NCBI GenBank assembly: GCA_030636485.1
Contig: DAOVWV010000013.1
Coordinates: 1-13,679, forward strand
Reading direction: 5' to 3'
Length of the DNA stretch: 13,679 nucleotides
Origin: Methyloprofundus sp.
Lineage (GTDB): Bacteria; Pseudomonadota; Gammaproteobacteria; Methylococcales; Methylomonadaceae
Both the position numbers and the translations under genes were made by a program. Positions 1 to 7,672 of this stretch are shown here, piece after piece. How positions within the stretch are numbered: position 1 is the stretch's first letter; every line of letters begins with the position of its first letter. Under the pieces are notes generated by a model, which ran no database searches, was not told the origin of the DNA, and worked only from the letters and a program-made list of their open reading frames with translations.

Positions 1-158
1 CTGTTCTGCAAAAACCCCAGAACTGCAACTCAATATAAAAATAAATAAAGACTGTTTAAACATAATAAATTAAAAATAAAATTACACATCAATTTTTGAC
101 ACACGCAACTCCCAAGCAACATGAAAAAATCATCACTGCCGAAAATCTATAAGGGAGC

Positions 159-908
159 CTACAACGAAGAATCCTCGCTATATACTGATTTCCCTTCAGC
201 TTTCTTTATCACAGCTAATTTTTTACGCAAAATATCTCGCTGCTCATCACTAATTTTCGGCTTAATAAACTCAGAGTCTTTACGTAACAAATAACGCGCT
301 ACATGGTCTAAAAAATCTTCATTAATTTCTCCTGATTGCCATGATTCTGTATAAGTACAAAAGTCAGTGTAATTATTAATAATCACTTTAATAAGGGAGA
401 TTTCATAATCCACCTCAAAGCGCAAACGAACTGGAATTAGCCGCTTTACAAGAAATTTTGCCACCTCTTCATTATTGATACCAGAAACTCTCTGATTTTT
501 GGCAGAAAGGTGCCGACTATACAAGGCAGCTATTTCTTTTTCTATCGCCGCTTTACCCTGCACAACATATTGAAATTCTCCCGCTCCTACACAATAAAAG
601 GTAATATTGATTTGCATCAACTTATTTAGATCTGAAAAACCACCAAAACCATCCGTGCTAATTTTGTAATCTTTCTGTGACAAGACACCTAATTTTGGGT
701 AACGAGAGCAATAATTTTCCACCCGAACAGGGACTTCAAGGTAATTAAGGTGCTCCACCAACTCTTGCAAATATTTAAATAATTCCTGCATTTTAGGCAA
801 TATCTGCTGCTTATACGCGTGTTCCCTTTGCAGTTTACTGTCTATCCCTTGCTGCTCTGAAGACTTTTTTTGATCGACTTCCCGCCTCAACTGATCTAGA
901 ACCCCCAT
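159..908 (-). CDS. Uncharacterised 249-aa protein, third gene of the rnr-rlmB operon
   Basis: I do not recognise this family. The predicted protein is soluble, with no signal peptide or membrane segment. Residues 1-57 are charged and look helical or coiled-coil. A mixed alpha/beta-looking core spans about 58-185. The C-terminus (about 195-240) is helical and charged, ending in a short acidic/serine tail. Cysteines at 67, 106 and 184 are not arranged as a metal-binding motif, and I see no nucleotide-binding or catalytic signature. The ATG start is well supported: an SD GGAGG at 917-921 (minus strand) lies 8 nt upstream, inside the end of rlmB. The gene begins only 3 nt after the rlmB stop, so it is almost certainly co-transcribed with rnr and rlmB. 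A link to RNA or ribosome metabolism is inference from position only. No clear terminator is visible in the AT-rich 1-158 downstream. Confidence 0.8.
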   Translation of the reverse strand: MGVLDQLRREVDQKKSSEQQGIDSKLQREHAYKQQILPKMQELFKYLQELVEHLNYLEVPVRVENYCSRYPKLGVLSQKDYKISTDGFGGFSDLNKLMQINITFYCVGAGEFQYVVQGKAAIEKEIAALYSRHLSAKNQRVSGINNEEVAKFLVKRLIPVRLRFEVDYEISLIKVIINNYTDFCTYTESWQSGEINEDFLDHVARYLLRKDSEFIKPKISDEQRDILRKKLAVIKKAEGKSVYSEDSSL

Positions 909-911
909 AAC

Positions 912-1655
912 CTAACCCTCCATCCGTTGCCTAAATATTTCATAAATCAACACCCCGGCAGCCACTGAAACATTCAAACTGTCCACACTACCTTGCATAG
1001 GGATTTTTACTAAAAAATCACACTGCTCACGCGTTAAACGACGCATCCCTTTTTCTTCTGCCCCCATCACTAAAGCCAGCGGCATATTAACATCCATTGC
1101 ATAAATATTTTTCTCTGCCTCCCCAGCCGCTCCAGCAATCCAAATACCTTGCTCTTTTAACCAGCCTAAAGTACGACTTAAATTAGTCACCTGATACACC
1201 GGCACTGTTTCTGCAGCACCACTTGCCACCTTGCAAACAGTCGGGGTAATCCCCACCGCCTGATCTTTTGTAACAATCACGCCCTGCACCCCCGCCGCAT
1301 CTGCAGTTCTTAAACAGGCTCCCAAATTTTGTGGGTCTTGCACATGATCCAGCACCAACCAAAATGGCACCTGACCACTACTTTCAACCACCGCTTTTAA
1401 ATCACTTTCAGAGCGCATGGCTGGCATTTCAACTTCTAAAACAATCCCTTGATGATTGCCACCTTTCGATAAATTATCCAGCTTTTTACGATCCGCCTTT
1501 TCAGGCCTAATATTGTATTTTTGCAAGCCTTTAAGTAAAGAGACCAAACGCTCATCCTGGCGTTTTTGATCGACCCAGGCCTGCCTGATCTTTTTAGGCG
1601 AATAATCCAGCGCTGACTGTGCCGCATGTACACCAAATATTTTAGCTAAATTCAT
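912..1655 (-). CDS. rlmB: 23S rRNA (guanosine-2'-O-)-methyltransferase RlmB
   Basis: A SpoU/TrmH (SPOUT) family methyltransferase of 247 residues, the normal length for RlmB. In E. coli the enzyme 2'-O-methylates G2251 in the peptidyl-transferase P-loop of 23S rRNA, using S-adenosylmethionine. Residues 1-75 form the substrate-binding domain (start MNLAKIFGVHA). The three SPOUT motifs are present: motif 1 at 99-123 (DPQNLGACLRTADAAGV, with the catalytic-type Asn and Arg), motif 2 at 193-206 (ALVMGAEEKGM), and motif 3 at 217-238 (VDSLNVSVAAGVLIYE), which builds the knotted cofactor pocket. Its ATG overlaps the rnr stop as ATGA, with an SD-like AAGGGG upstream inside rnr, suggesting translational coupling. 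The rnr-rlmB order is the same as in E. coli. Family assignment is very secure; the exact target base follows from family knowledge. Confidence 0.96.
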   Translation of the reverse strand: MNLAKIFGVHAAQSALDYSPKKIRQAWVDQKRQDERLVSLLKGLQKYNIRPEKADRKKLDNLSKGGNHQGIVLEVEMPAMRSESDLKAVVESSGQVPFWLVLDHVQDPQNLGACLRTADAAGVQGVIVTKDQAVGITPTVCKVASGAAETVPVYQVTNLSRTLGWLKEQGIWIAGAAGEAEKNIYAMDVNMPLALVMGAEEKGMRRLTREQCDFLVKIPMQGSVDSLNVSVAAGVLIYEIFRQRMEG

Positions 1656-3964
1656 TTGTGCCCCTTTTTAGGCGGCTTACCCTTATTTTTCATTTTCTTA
1701 TGCTTGTTTTTTTTCTTATCAGTTTTTTTAACTTTCTTTTGCTCAGAAGGATGCTTCACCTTACCTCGCTGCGATGTCAATAATTCAAAGTCAATTTTTT
1801 TATCATCCAGATTAACGCCCATAACAACAATATTGACTTCATCACCCAAGCGATAGCGCACACCTGTACGCTCGCCTTTCAGCTGATGACTCATTGGGTC
1901 AAACTTAAAGAAATCCTGCCCCAAAGAAGTAACATGCACCAAACCTTCAACATATAAATCAGCCAACTCGACAAAAAAGCCAAAACCTGTGACCGCAGAA
2001 ATAATACCAGTAAATGACTCGCCTATTTTATCCTGCATATATTCACATTTTAACCAGCTCACCACATCACGGGTTGCCTCATCCGCTCGCCGCTCATTAG
2101 ATGAACAGTGCTCGCCTAACGTTGCTATCTCAGGAAAACCACAATAAAAATTTTCCGCTGACTTACCTTGCAAACAATGGCGTATAGCCCGGTGCACCAT
2201 TAAATCAGGGTAACGTCGAATTGGCGAAGTAAAATGCGTATAAGCATCCAGTGCCAAGCCAAAGTGCCCCTTAGTCTCAGGGCTATACACAGCCTGCGAC
2301 ATAGAACGCAACAATACCGTCTGAATTAAATGCGCATCCGGCCTACCCTTAATACTACTGGTCAAATGCATATAATCCACGGGGCTAGGCTTATCATCTC
2401 CACCGATAAACAACCCTAACTCACCCAAAAAGGTCTTTAATGTCTTGATTTTTTCATCAGACGGCCCTTCATGTATACGTAACAAGCGTGGCATTTTCTT
2501 ACGATTCAAATATCGTGCTGCCGCGCTATTTGCAGCAATCATAAACTCTTCAATCAGCTTATGCGCATCATTACGCTGCACAGGAATGATTTTGTCTATT
2601 TTTCGATCTTCTGCAAATACAATTTGTGTCTCCTGAGTATCGAAGTCCATCGCGCCACGTATCTCACGCTGGCCACGCATCGCTTTATATAAAGCATACA
2701 TTTGTTCTAAATGCGGCAACACTGCTTTATATTTCTTCCTTAACTTTGGATGCTTGTCCTCCAGCATAGCGGAAACTTTATTATAAGTAAGCCGCGCATG
2801 AGAACGCATCACCGCATCAAAAAAGCGTGAACGAATCACTTGCCCCTGCTCATTGATGAGCATTTCACACACCATGGTCAAGCGGTCTTCATCAGGATTT
2901 ATCGAACATAAACCATTAGATAGAACCTCAGGTAACATCGGGATAACTTGCTCAGGAAAATAAACCGAAGTACTGCGGTTTCTTGCTTCAAGATCCAAAG
3001 CGCTGCCAGCTTGCACATAATGTGACACATCAGCAATCGCGACTAATAGCTTCCAGCCCTTAGGTGTTTTACTGCAAAATACTGCATCATCAAAATCACG
3101 CGCATCTTCACCATCAATCGTCACTAATGGCACATCCCGCAAATCAACCCGGCCTTGCTTAGCATTTTCTGCCACCACCTTTTTGAAGGGCTTAATTTGC
3201 TCAACCACCTCATCAGGCCAAATGTTGGGTAAATCATAAGTTCGTATCGCAACATCAATTTCCATACCGGGAGCCATATGCGCCCCCAATACTTCTGTAA
3301 CCTTGCCTATAGGCTGGCTTCTTAAGGTCGGCTGCTCTGTAATGGTCGCAACCACCATTTCGCCTTTTTTAGCCCCTTGCCCTTGCCCTTTGGGAATTAA
3401 AATATTTTGGGTGATTTTTTTATTATCAGGCTGAACAAACTGCACCCCGTGTTCCTTTACAAACCGTCCGACAACTTGCTGGGTATTGCGCTCCAACACT
3501 TCAACAATCTTGCCTTCACGCCGCCCTTTTCTATCCACTCCGGAAACACGCACCAAAGCTCGGTCATTATGTAGTACGCGATTCATTTCCCGCGGCGATA
3601 TAAATAAATCATCCCCAGCATCATCTGGCTTCAGGAACCCAAACCCATCGGCATAGCTTAAGATTCTTCCTGCAATCAAGTCATGGCTGTCAACCAGGCA
3701 GTATTGCTGCCGGCGATTAAATAATAACTGGCCATCCCGCTCCATTGCCCTGAGTCGCCTACGCAAGGCTTCTAACTGATCATCTGACTCTAGCGCAAAA
3801 GCCTGCGCAATTTGCCGCCTCCCTATGGGTCGCCCGCCTTCCTCTATCAGCTGCAAAATCAACTCGCGGCTGGGTATTGGCTGTTCATATTTCTCAGCCT
3901 CACGCTGTGCATAAGGATCGGTTATGGCACTAAAGTCCAATTTTTTTTCTGAGTTTTCGCTCAT
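1652..3964 (-). CDS. rnr: Ribonuclease R, 3'-5' exoribonuclease
   Basis: RNase R degrades structured RNA processively from the 3' end and takes part in rRNA quality control and mRNA decay. With the chosen ATG start (MSENSEKKLDF) the protein has 770 residues. Domain order: winged-helix RNase R N-terminal domain (about 30-90), cold-shock/OB domains (about 95-245), RNB catalytic domain (about 270-595), S1 domain (about 645-730) and a Lys-rich tail (about 735-770). The metal-binding aspartates lie in IDGEDARDFDDAV, at about D284, D290, D292 and D293; HFTSPIRRYPDL near 577-588 is the other signature. The frame stays open upstream to a GTG at 4042, giving 26 more residues. I reject that start because the family begins near MSENSEKK and a candidate promoter lies at 4033-4061. 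The SD at the chosen ATG is weak (GGAAAAAG, rather far upstream). Its TGA overlaps the rlmB start. Confidence 0.96.
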   Translation of the reverse strand: MSENSEKKLDFSAITDPYAQREAEKYEQPIPSRELILQLIEEGGRPIGRRQIAQAFALESDDQLEALRRRLRAMERDGQLLFNRRQQYCLVDSHDLIAGRILSYADGFGFLKPDDAGDDLFISPREMNRVLHNDRALVRVSGVDRKGRREGKIVEVLERNTQQVVGRFVKEHGVQFVQPDNKKITQNILIPKGQGQGAKKGEMVVATITEQPTLRSQPIGKVTEVLGAHMAPGMEIDVAIRTYDLPNIWPDEVVEQIKPFKKVVAENAKQGRVDLRDVPLVTIDGEDARDFDDAVFCSKTPKGWKLLVAIADVSHYVQAGSALDLEARNRSTSVYFPEQVIPMLPEVLSNGLCSINPDEDRLTMVCEMLINEQGQVIRSRFFDAVMRSHARLTYNKVSAMLEDKHPKLRKKYKAVLPHLEQMYALYKAMRGQREIRGAMDFDTQETQIVFAEDRKIDKIIPVQRNDAHKLIEEFMIAANSAAARYLNRKKMPRLLRIHEGPSDEKIKTLKTFLGELGLFIGGDDKPSPVDYMHLTSSIKGRPDAHLIQTVLLRSMSQAVYSPETKGHFGLALDAYTHFTSPIRRYPDLMVHRAIRHCLQGKSAENFYCGFPEIATLGEHCSSNERRADEATRDVVSWLKCEYMQDKIGESFTGIISAVTGFGFFVELADLYVEGLVHVTSLGQDFFKFDPMSHQLKGERTGVRYRLGDEVNIVVMGVNLDDKKIDFELLTSQRGKVKHPSEQKKVKKTDKKKNKHKKMKNKGKPPKKGHK

Positions 3965-4032
3965 AAATTTAACATTCTTTTTCCAAGGTTTTGCGCAAGC
4001 AAAAGATATATACTGCCCATCATAACGCAAGA

Positions 4033-4061
4033 TACATAGCACTGTGTAAAAGTTTTACCAA
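4033..4061 (-). promoter_or_regulatory. Candidate promoter of the rnr-rlmB operon
   Basis: On the minus strand, TTGGTA (4056-4061) and TATGTA (4033-4038) are separated by 17 nt, and a TG precedes the -10 as in extended -10 promoters. This would give a leader of about 60 nt before the rnr ATG at 3964. The match to consensus is only moderate. Confidence 0.3.
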
Positions 4062-4408
4062 GTAGCTAAGCATAATTATTCTAATAAAAACAGAGCTGCT
4101 GAAAACAGAACCGTTTGATTATTCTTCATGCACACCGCGTTATGAGCATAAAAATCAGGATAGAAACAAACACTAAGCGCGGGGGGGGCTGTCCCACATT
4201 AAGGCTCACCTGCCCCTTCCTCTCCACATCTTTGCTTATTTACTCTCTATAGGAGCGAATACCCGAGCCTGACTTGTTCCTACCTACGCGACTGTGAAGC
4301 CAATTATGACATCATACTTTCGGGTCTTATTAAACTCTCGCCCCTAAATGATATGTGCACGACCTAATTGTATCCAATTAGTAAACAATTTATTGTCATA
4401 CATGTCTA
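4043..4408. other. Intergenic stretch without a recognisable gene
   Basis: Apart from the likely rnr promoter at its left edge, I find no convincing coding region, tRNA or terminator here. It contains a run of eight G (4181-4188) followed by GCTGTCCCACATTAA, unusual in this AT-rich setting and loosely like the end of an insertion sequence. No partner end or transposase fragment was identified. Confidence 0.5.
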
Positions 4409-4436
4409 TTGTGAAATAAATATTGTCTTATATAAT
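4409..4436 (+). promoter_or_regulatory. Sigma-70-type promoter of the 55-aa membrane protein gene
   Basis: TTGTGA at 4409-4414 and a perfect TATAAT at 4431-4436 are separated by 16 nt. Transcription would start near 4443, leaving a leader of about 45 nt before the ATG at 4488. Together with the downstream terminator it frames a monocistronic unit. Confidence 0.55.
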
Positions 4437-4487
4437 AGCTGCATGGTTTCAATTAACCTATTTTATTTATTATACGAGAACTTACTT

Positions 4488-4655
4488 ATGAACAATTTTT
4501 ACAAAGATATTTTGACTGCAATCGTCTTTATGAGCGGCTTATTTGGCTTTTTTTCTGGTGAATTCATTATATCATCGGCGCTATTTGCAACGGCGACCGT
4601 GGCCAGCAACATCGGTGCTCACCATCAACAAGGCGAAACTGGAACTAGCGCATGA
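4488..4655 (+). CDS. Small hydrophobic (membrane) protein, 55 aa, unknown function
   Basis: I do not recognise the family. The product begins MNNFYKDILTAIVFMSG and has two adjacent hydrophobic stretches, about 8-23 and 26-43, separated by Gly/Glu (SGE). It could be one long or two short membrane helices. The tail is polar (HHQQGETGTSA). The start is an ATG with a GAGAA SD at 4476-4480, 7 nt upstream. The frame extends upstream to a TTG at 4368, but that extension would place the coding start ahead of the promoter at 4409-4436, so the short form is preferred. The gene is isolated, with its own promoter and a strong rho-independent terminator 38 nt past the stop, which supports real expression. 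A type I toxin-like peptide or a small membrane regulator are possibilities only; nothing in the sequence selects between them. Confidence 0.6.
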   Translation: MNNFYKDILTAIVFMSGLFGFFSGEFIISSALFATATVASNIGAHHQQGETGTSA

Positions 4656-4693
4656 GAGTAAAGCCTGTTATTACACGGGCGAAGAAAACAAAT

Positions 4694-4730
4694 AAAGACC
4701 TCCATAGCCGTTAGGCTTGGATGTCTTTTT
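4694..4730 (+). terminator. Rho-independent terminator after the 55-aa gene
   Basis: The arms 4694-4709 (AAAGACCTCCATAGCC) and 4714-4728 (GGCTTGGATGTCTTT) pair with one mismatch and one bulged base around a GTTA loop, ending in a T run. The outer AAAGAC/GTCTTT pairs and the T-rich minus-strand continuation mean it may also work on the other strand. Confidence 0.8.
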
Positions 4731-5147
4731 ACACCGCATAAAACGACTGCACCATAAATCTCTCCCAGAAAGGCATGAGCCCTAGAGAAAAAAATCAATT
4801 GCCTATTATATATCACTCTCCTTTTCTCTCATCAATTCACCAAAGTTGATTATTCACTCTGTTACTTCAAGCATTGACTGAATAGCCATACCTCTTGCCA
4901 TATTATACATCGTTACGCCTACCGGCTTAGTGACACCGATCCTTTTAGCGCAATGCGCTTCGTGCCTCAGCACATCCTATGGTTCAAAGTGGAAATTTAA
5001 TGCCTGAGAGTCTATGACAGGCTAAATGACTGTTTCGTCAATTTAACTACCGACCGAACCCCGTAGTCGCAGTCACGCGCAGTATATATATTTTTTGCCA
5101 GATTTATTCTCATTTCTAACGCATATGTAGTATTCTTAATCCCTTTT
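4731..5147. other. Intergenic stretch with decayed-looking sequence
   Basis: No credible gene is visible. The minus strand has a 40-codon open segment (4857-4976) with protein-like composition but no start, bounded by stop codons and partly overlapping the hairpin at 4952-4976. It could be a gene remnant or chance. Confidence 0.4.
4952..4976. repeat. REP-like hairpin
   Basis: AATGCGCT (4952-4959) can pair with AGCACATC (4969-4976), counting two G-T pairs, around a 9-nt loop. The wording (GATGTGCTGAGGCACGAAGC on the minus strand) resembles short palindromic intergenic repeats common in gammaproteobacteria. Only one copy of this type is seen in the window, so repeat status is inferred. Confidence 0.35.
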
Positions 5148-5176
5148 TTGAGTGCTATTTTAATCGGGAATATAAC
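5148..5176 (+). promoter_or_regulatory. Sigma-70-type promoter upstream of the J-domain gene and nlpD-rpoS
   Basis: TTGAGT (5148-5153) and TATAAC (5171-5176) are separated by exactly 17 nt, with transcription expected near 5183. The SD AAGGA (5190-5194) lies 6 nt before the TTG start at 5201. No terminator separates this promoter from nlpD or rpoS, so it may contribute to their transcription. Confidence 0.55.
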
Positions 5177-5200
5177 AGTCTTCGATAACAAGGATAAAAA

Positions 5201-5695
5201 TTGATTAGAATTTATTTATTAGTCATTATCATTGCTGCCTTTTTCTGGACTAAAGGTTTATTGAAAAAAACAGCGGATGAGCGTAAACCCTATATAAGGA
5301 AAAGTGCTTTATATACTTTAGTGCCTGTGATTGTATTTTTAGCGGCGACTGGACGTTTAAACTGGGTTATTGCTGCTTTGGGTGTTATGATTGCGTCTGT
5401 TTCACGACTGCTACCCGTTGCTTTGCGCTACGCACCTCAGTTGCAACGCTTGTGGTCTACATTTCGTTCACAGGGAAATTTCAGCAAAGAAAATCAGGGG
5501 TTTCAAAAAGCTTCAGCCATAATGACAGTTGATGAGGCTTGTAAAGTACTGGGTGTCTCTACAGCAGCCACACGCCAGGAAATTATTGATGCCCACCGAA
5601 AATTGATTTTAAAAAACCATCCTGATCGTGGTGGTTCCAGCTATCTCGCTGCACAAATCAACCGGGCAAAAGAAATGTTACTGAAGCATTCATAA
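5201..5695 (+). CDS. Membrane-anchored J-domain (DnaJ-like, type III) co-chaperone
   Basis: A 164-residue protein with an N-terminal hydrophobic anchor (about 3-18), a second hydrophobic segment (about 37-66) and a C-terminal J-domain (about 107-164). The J-domain carries the HPD motif at 140-142 (KNHPDRGGS) that stimulates Hsp70 ATPase activity. There is no Gly/Phe region or zinc-finger domain, so it is not DnaJ itself. The architecture resembles the short bacterial proteins related to mitochondrial Tim14/Pam18, which recruit DnaK to a membrane site. The start is a TTG: a good SD (AAGGA, 6 nt spacing) and promoter precede it, and the protein begins directly with the membrane anchor ([10 protein letters not shown]). 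No suitable ATG lies nearby. It lies 74 nt upstream of nlpD on the same strand and is probably co-transcribed. The Hsp70 partner and client are unknown. Confidence 0.88.
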   Translation: MIRIYLLVIIIAAFFWTKGLLKKTADERKPYIRKSALYTLVPVIVFLAATGRLNWVIAALGVMIASVSRLLPVALRYAPQLQRLWSTFRSQGNFSKENQGFQKASAIMTVDEACKVLGVSTAATRQEIIDAHRKLILKNHPDRGGSSYLAAQINRAKEMLLKHS

Positions 5696-5769
5696 GTGAT
5701 TCCGTGAGGATATTTCTTTACAGCCAGGAAATAATAATTATTTCATTGTGCAAGTTAAAGCCTGTTATT

Positions 5770-6477
5770 ATGCGCCGCTCAGTTAGCAGGCTTGCCTTTA
5801 TTTTAATTGCCTTAATGATCACTGCCGGATGTGCGAACTCGCCATCTAAAACATCAACTACAATAAAAAAACGGAATTTGTCGAGTAGTTCATATTACAC
5901 AGTGAAAAAAGGTGATAACCTTTCATCCGTGGGTTTTAGGTCTGGGCATGGATATAAGCAACTTGCCAAGTGGAATAACATAGCACCTCCCTACACAATT
6001 TTTCCAGGACAAAAATTAAAATTATTTTCTGGAAAAAAATCAAGGAAAGCACCTAAAAAGAAAAAACATAAAAAAAATAGTTCAAAGATTTCAACTATTA
6101 ACAAAAAAGTGTTAAGGTTACACTGGAACTGGCCCGTAAAAGGACAAATTTTAAGGGGTTTTTATGCTACCGGTAATAAAGGAATTGATATTGCTGGCAG
6201 TGTGGGTCAAAAAATAAAAGCCGCTAGATCTGGCATTGTTGTCTATAGTGGGAGTGGTTTGGCCGGGTATGGCAAGCTATTAATTATCAAACATAACTAT
6301 TTGTATTTAAGTGCTTATGCACATAACCGGCGGTTGCTGGTTAAAGAAGGGCAAAAAGTAAAAAAAGGTCAGTCTATTGCTGAAATGGGAGTGGGCGTGA
6401 ATGCCAAGCCCTCTTTGCACTTCGAAATCAGAAAGAACGGAAAGCCCGTTAACCCACTGAATTATTTGTCAAAATAA
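5770..6477 (+). CDS. nlpD: Lipoprotein NlpD, LysM/M23-domain activator of cell-wall amidase
   Basis: With the ATG at 5770 the protein has 235 residues. It starts with a lipoprotein signal (MRRSVSRLAFILIALMITAG, then lipobox Cys21). A LysM peptidoglycan-binding domain spans about 42-85 (YYTVKKGDNLSSVG). A very Lys-rich linker (about 88-110) follows, then an M23/LytM domain (about 126-228). As in E. coli NlpD the LytM metal site is degenerate: GNKGIDIAG lacks the first His, and SLHFEIR lacks the first His of HxH. It should therefore activate an AmiC-type amidase rather than cut peptidoglycan itself. Placement directly before rpoS is the classic arrangement. The frame is open upstream to GTG 5704 and TTG 5746, and no strong SD precedes 5770, so the exact start is uncertain. 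The linker is encoded by several A runs. Confidence 0.92.
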   Translation: MRRSVSRLAFILIALMITAGCANSPSKTSTTIKKRNLSSSSYYTVKKGDNLSSVGFRSGHGYKQLAKWNNIAPPYTIFPGQKLKLFSGKKSRKAPKKKKHKKNSSKISTINKKVLRLHWNWPVKGQILRGFYATGNKGIDIAGSVGQKIKAARSGIVVYSGSGLAGYGKLLIIKHNYLYLSAYAHNRRLLVKEGQKVKKGQSIAEMGVGVNAKPSLHFEIRKNGKPVNPLNYLSK

Positions 6478-6501
6478 TCTAAGAAAAGTAGGAGTTAAAA
6501 A

Positions 6502-7479
6502 ATGGAGACCGAATTAATGAGTACAGTAGAAAATAATGCATTCCGTTCTGCAAATATTGACCTAGAGGATGCAGAGAGCAATACGGCCATTAATGATGAG
6601 CTAGGTGGAGCACCTGTTTTAACGGCTGTGGCCGGAACAAAAGATCATTCTTTTGATGCAACCAAGGTATATCTTAACGAATTAAGTCGCTCGGTATTAT
6701 TAAGCGCCGAAGAGGAAAAGTACTATGGCAGAAAGGCTTTGCAGGGAGATCAAAGCGCGCGCCAGACTATGATTGAAAGCAATTTGCGTTTAGTCGTTAA
6801 AATTGCGCGCCGCTACCTTAACAGAGGAATGCCTTTACTAGACTTAATTGAAGAGGGAAACCTAGGGTTGATCAGAGCGGTAGAGAAATTTGACCCTGAT
6901 TTAGGCTTTCGTTTTTCGACTTACGCTACCTGGTGGATTCGACAGACGATAGAACGCGCAATCATGAACCAGACCCGCACAATACGCCTTCCCATTCATG
7001 TCGTAAAAGAAATGAATGTGTATTTAAAGGCTCAGCGTCATTTAGCTCAAACACTAGAAGCCGAACCACGCGCGGAAGATATAGCAAACTACCTAGAAAA
7101 GCCCATCGGGGTAGTGGAGAAAATGCTCAAATTAAATGAGCGCGTCACATCAGTCGATGCACCTAGTCCTTTTGATTCAGATAAAACATTGGTTGATTCT
7201 ATTTCCGATAATGAATCGAGTTCTTTGCTTGACCAACTCCACGACGAAGGAATCAAAAACAATATCAAAACATGGCTAATGAAACTATCCCAAAAGCAGG
7301 CAGAGGTCATTTGCCGCCGTTATGGTTTATGTGGTTATGATAATGCAACTTTAGAGGTTGTCGCCAGTGAGCTAGGAGTCACTCGTGAGCGAGTGCGTCA
7401 AATACAGATGGATGGCTTAAAACGACTTAAAGAAATTATAGAGGTTGATGGCTATTCACTGGAAGCGATATTGCAGTGA
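6502..7479 (+). CDS. rpoS: RNA polymerase sigma factor RpoS (sigma-38)
   Basis: The stationary-phase and general stress sigma factor, 325 residues, close to the usual 330. Region 1.2 lies at about 53-86 and region 2 at about 87-164 (the -10 recognition helix includes [20 protein letters not shown]). Region 3 starts at about 166, and region 4 covers about 254-312 with the -35 helix-turn-helix around [18 protein letters not shown]. The stretch [13 protein letters not shown] keeps the Lys-Glu pair (about K169, E170) that in E. coli RpoS (K173, E174) contacts the adaptor RssB for ClpXP degradation. Regulated proteolysis is thus possible, by inference. RpoS rather than RpoD is indicated by the length, the lack of a long region 1.1 and the location after nlpD. 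The start ATG has a strong AGGAG SD (6490-6494, 7 nt spacing); a second ATG 5 codons later is less well placed. In E. coli a major rpoS promoter lies within nlpD; none was identified here. Confidence 0.96.
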   Translation: METELMSTVENNAFRSANIDLEDAESNTAINDELGGAPVLTAVAGTKDHSFDATKVYLNELSRSVLLSAEEEKYYGRKALQGDQSARQTMIESNLRLVVKIARRYLNRGMPLLDLIEEGNLGLIRAVEKFDPDLGFRFSTYATWWIRQTIERAIMNQTRTIRLPIHVVKEMNVYLKAQRHLAQTLEAEPRAEDIANYLEKPIGVVEKMLKLNERVTSVDAPSPFDSDKTLVDSISDNESSSLLDQLHDEGIKNNIKTWLMKLSQKQAEVICRRYGLCGYDNATLEVVASELGVTRERVRQIQMDGLKRLKEIIEVDGYSLEAILQ

Positions 7480-7509
7480 GTTGGTGAACCGCTAGATGCC
7501 GCACCACAC

Positions 7510-7543
7510 TGGGTGAGGGGTAGGTAAAAACTGCCCTTACCCA
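7510..7543 (+). other. Stem-loop downstream of rpoS
   Basis: TGGGTGAGGG (7510-7519) pairs fully with CCCTTACCCA (7534-7543), counting one G-T pair, around a 14-nt loop. No T run follows, so a classical terminator is not shown. It may stabilise the rpoS mRNA 3' end or belong to a small RNA. Confidence 0.45.
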
Positions 7544-7672
7544 ATTAGAAGCGCGTGCTATTACTACACTGCGCTGGTACCCTCCCCTCTGACAATCACC
7601 AAAGACTCAACAGCTTTTCTTACATATCAATGAGCCCCAGCCTTTATACTGGCCTGCCTCACAACAGCATGA

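Noticed and set aside
1..158. Terminator or further gene downstream of the 249-aa protein
   Set aside because: The stretch is AT-rich but shows no convincing stem plus T run and no open frame with a start.
3965..4042. 26-residue N-terminal extension of RNase R from a GTG at 4042
   Set aside because: The extension is unlike the family N-terminus and would begin upstream of the predicted transcription start; ATG at 3964 fits better.
4625..4816. 63-codon minus-strand ORF
   Set aside because: It crosses the terminator of the 55-aa gene and overlaps that gene; the nearby AAGGAG is only about 1 nt from the GTG, and the translation is not protein-like.
7480..7672. An RsmY/RsmZ-type regulatory RNA after rpoS
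   Set aside because: The repeated GGA motifs in hairpin loops that define these RNAs are missing.
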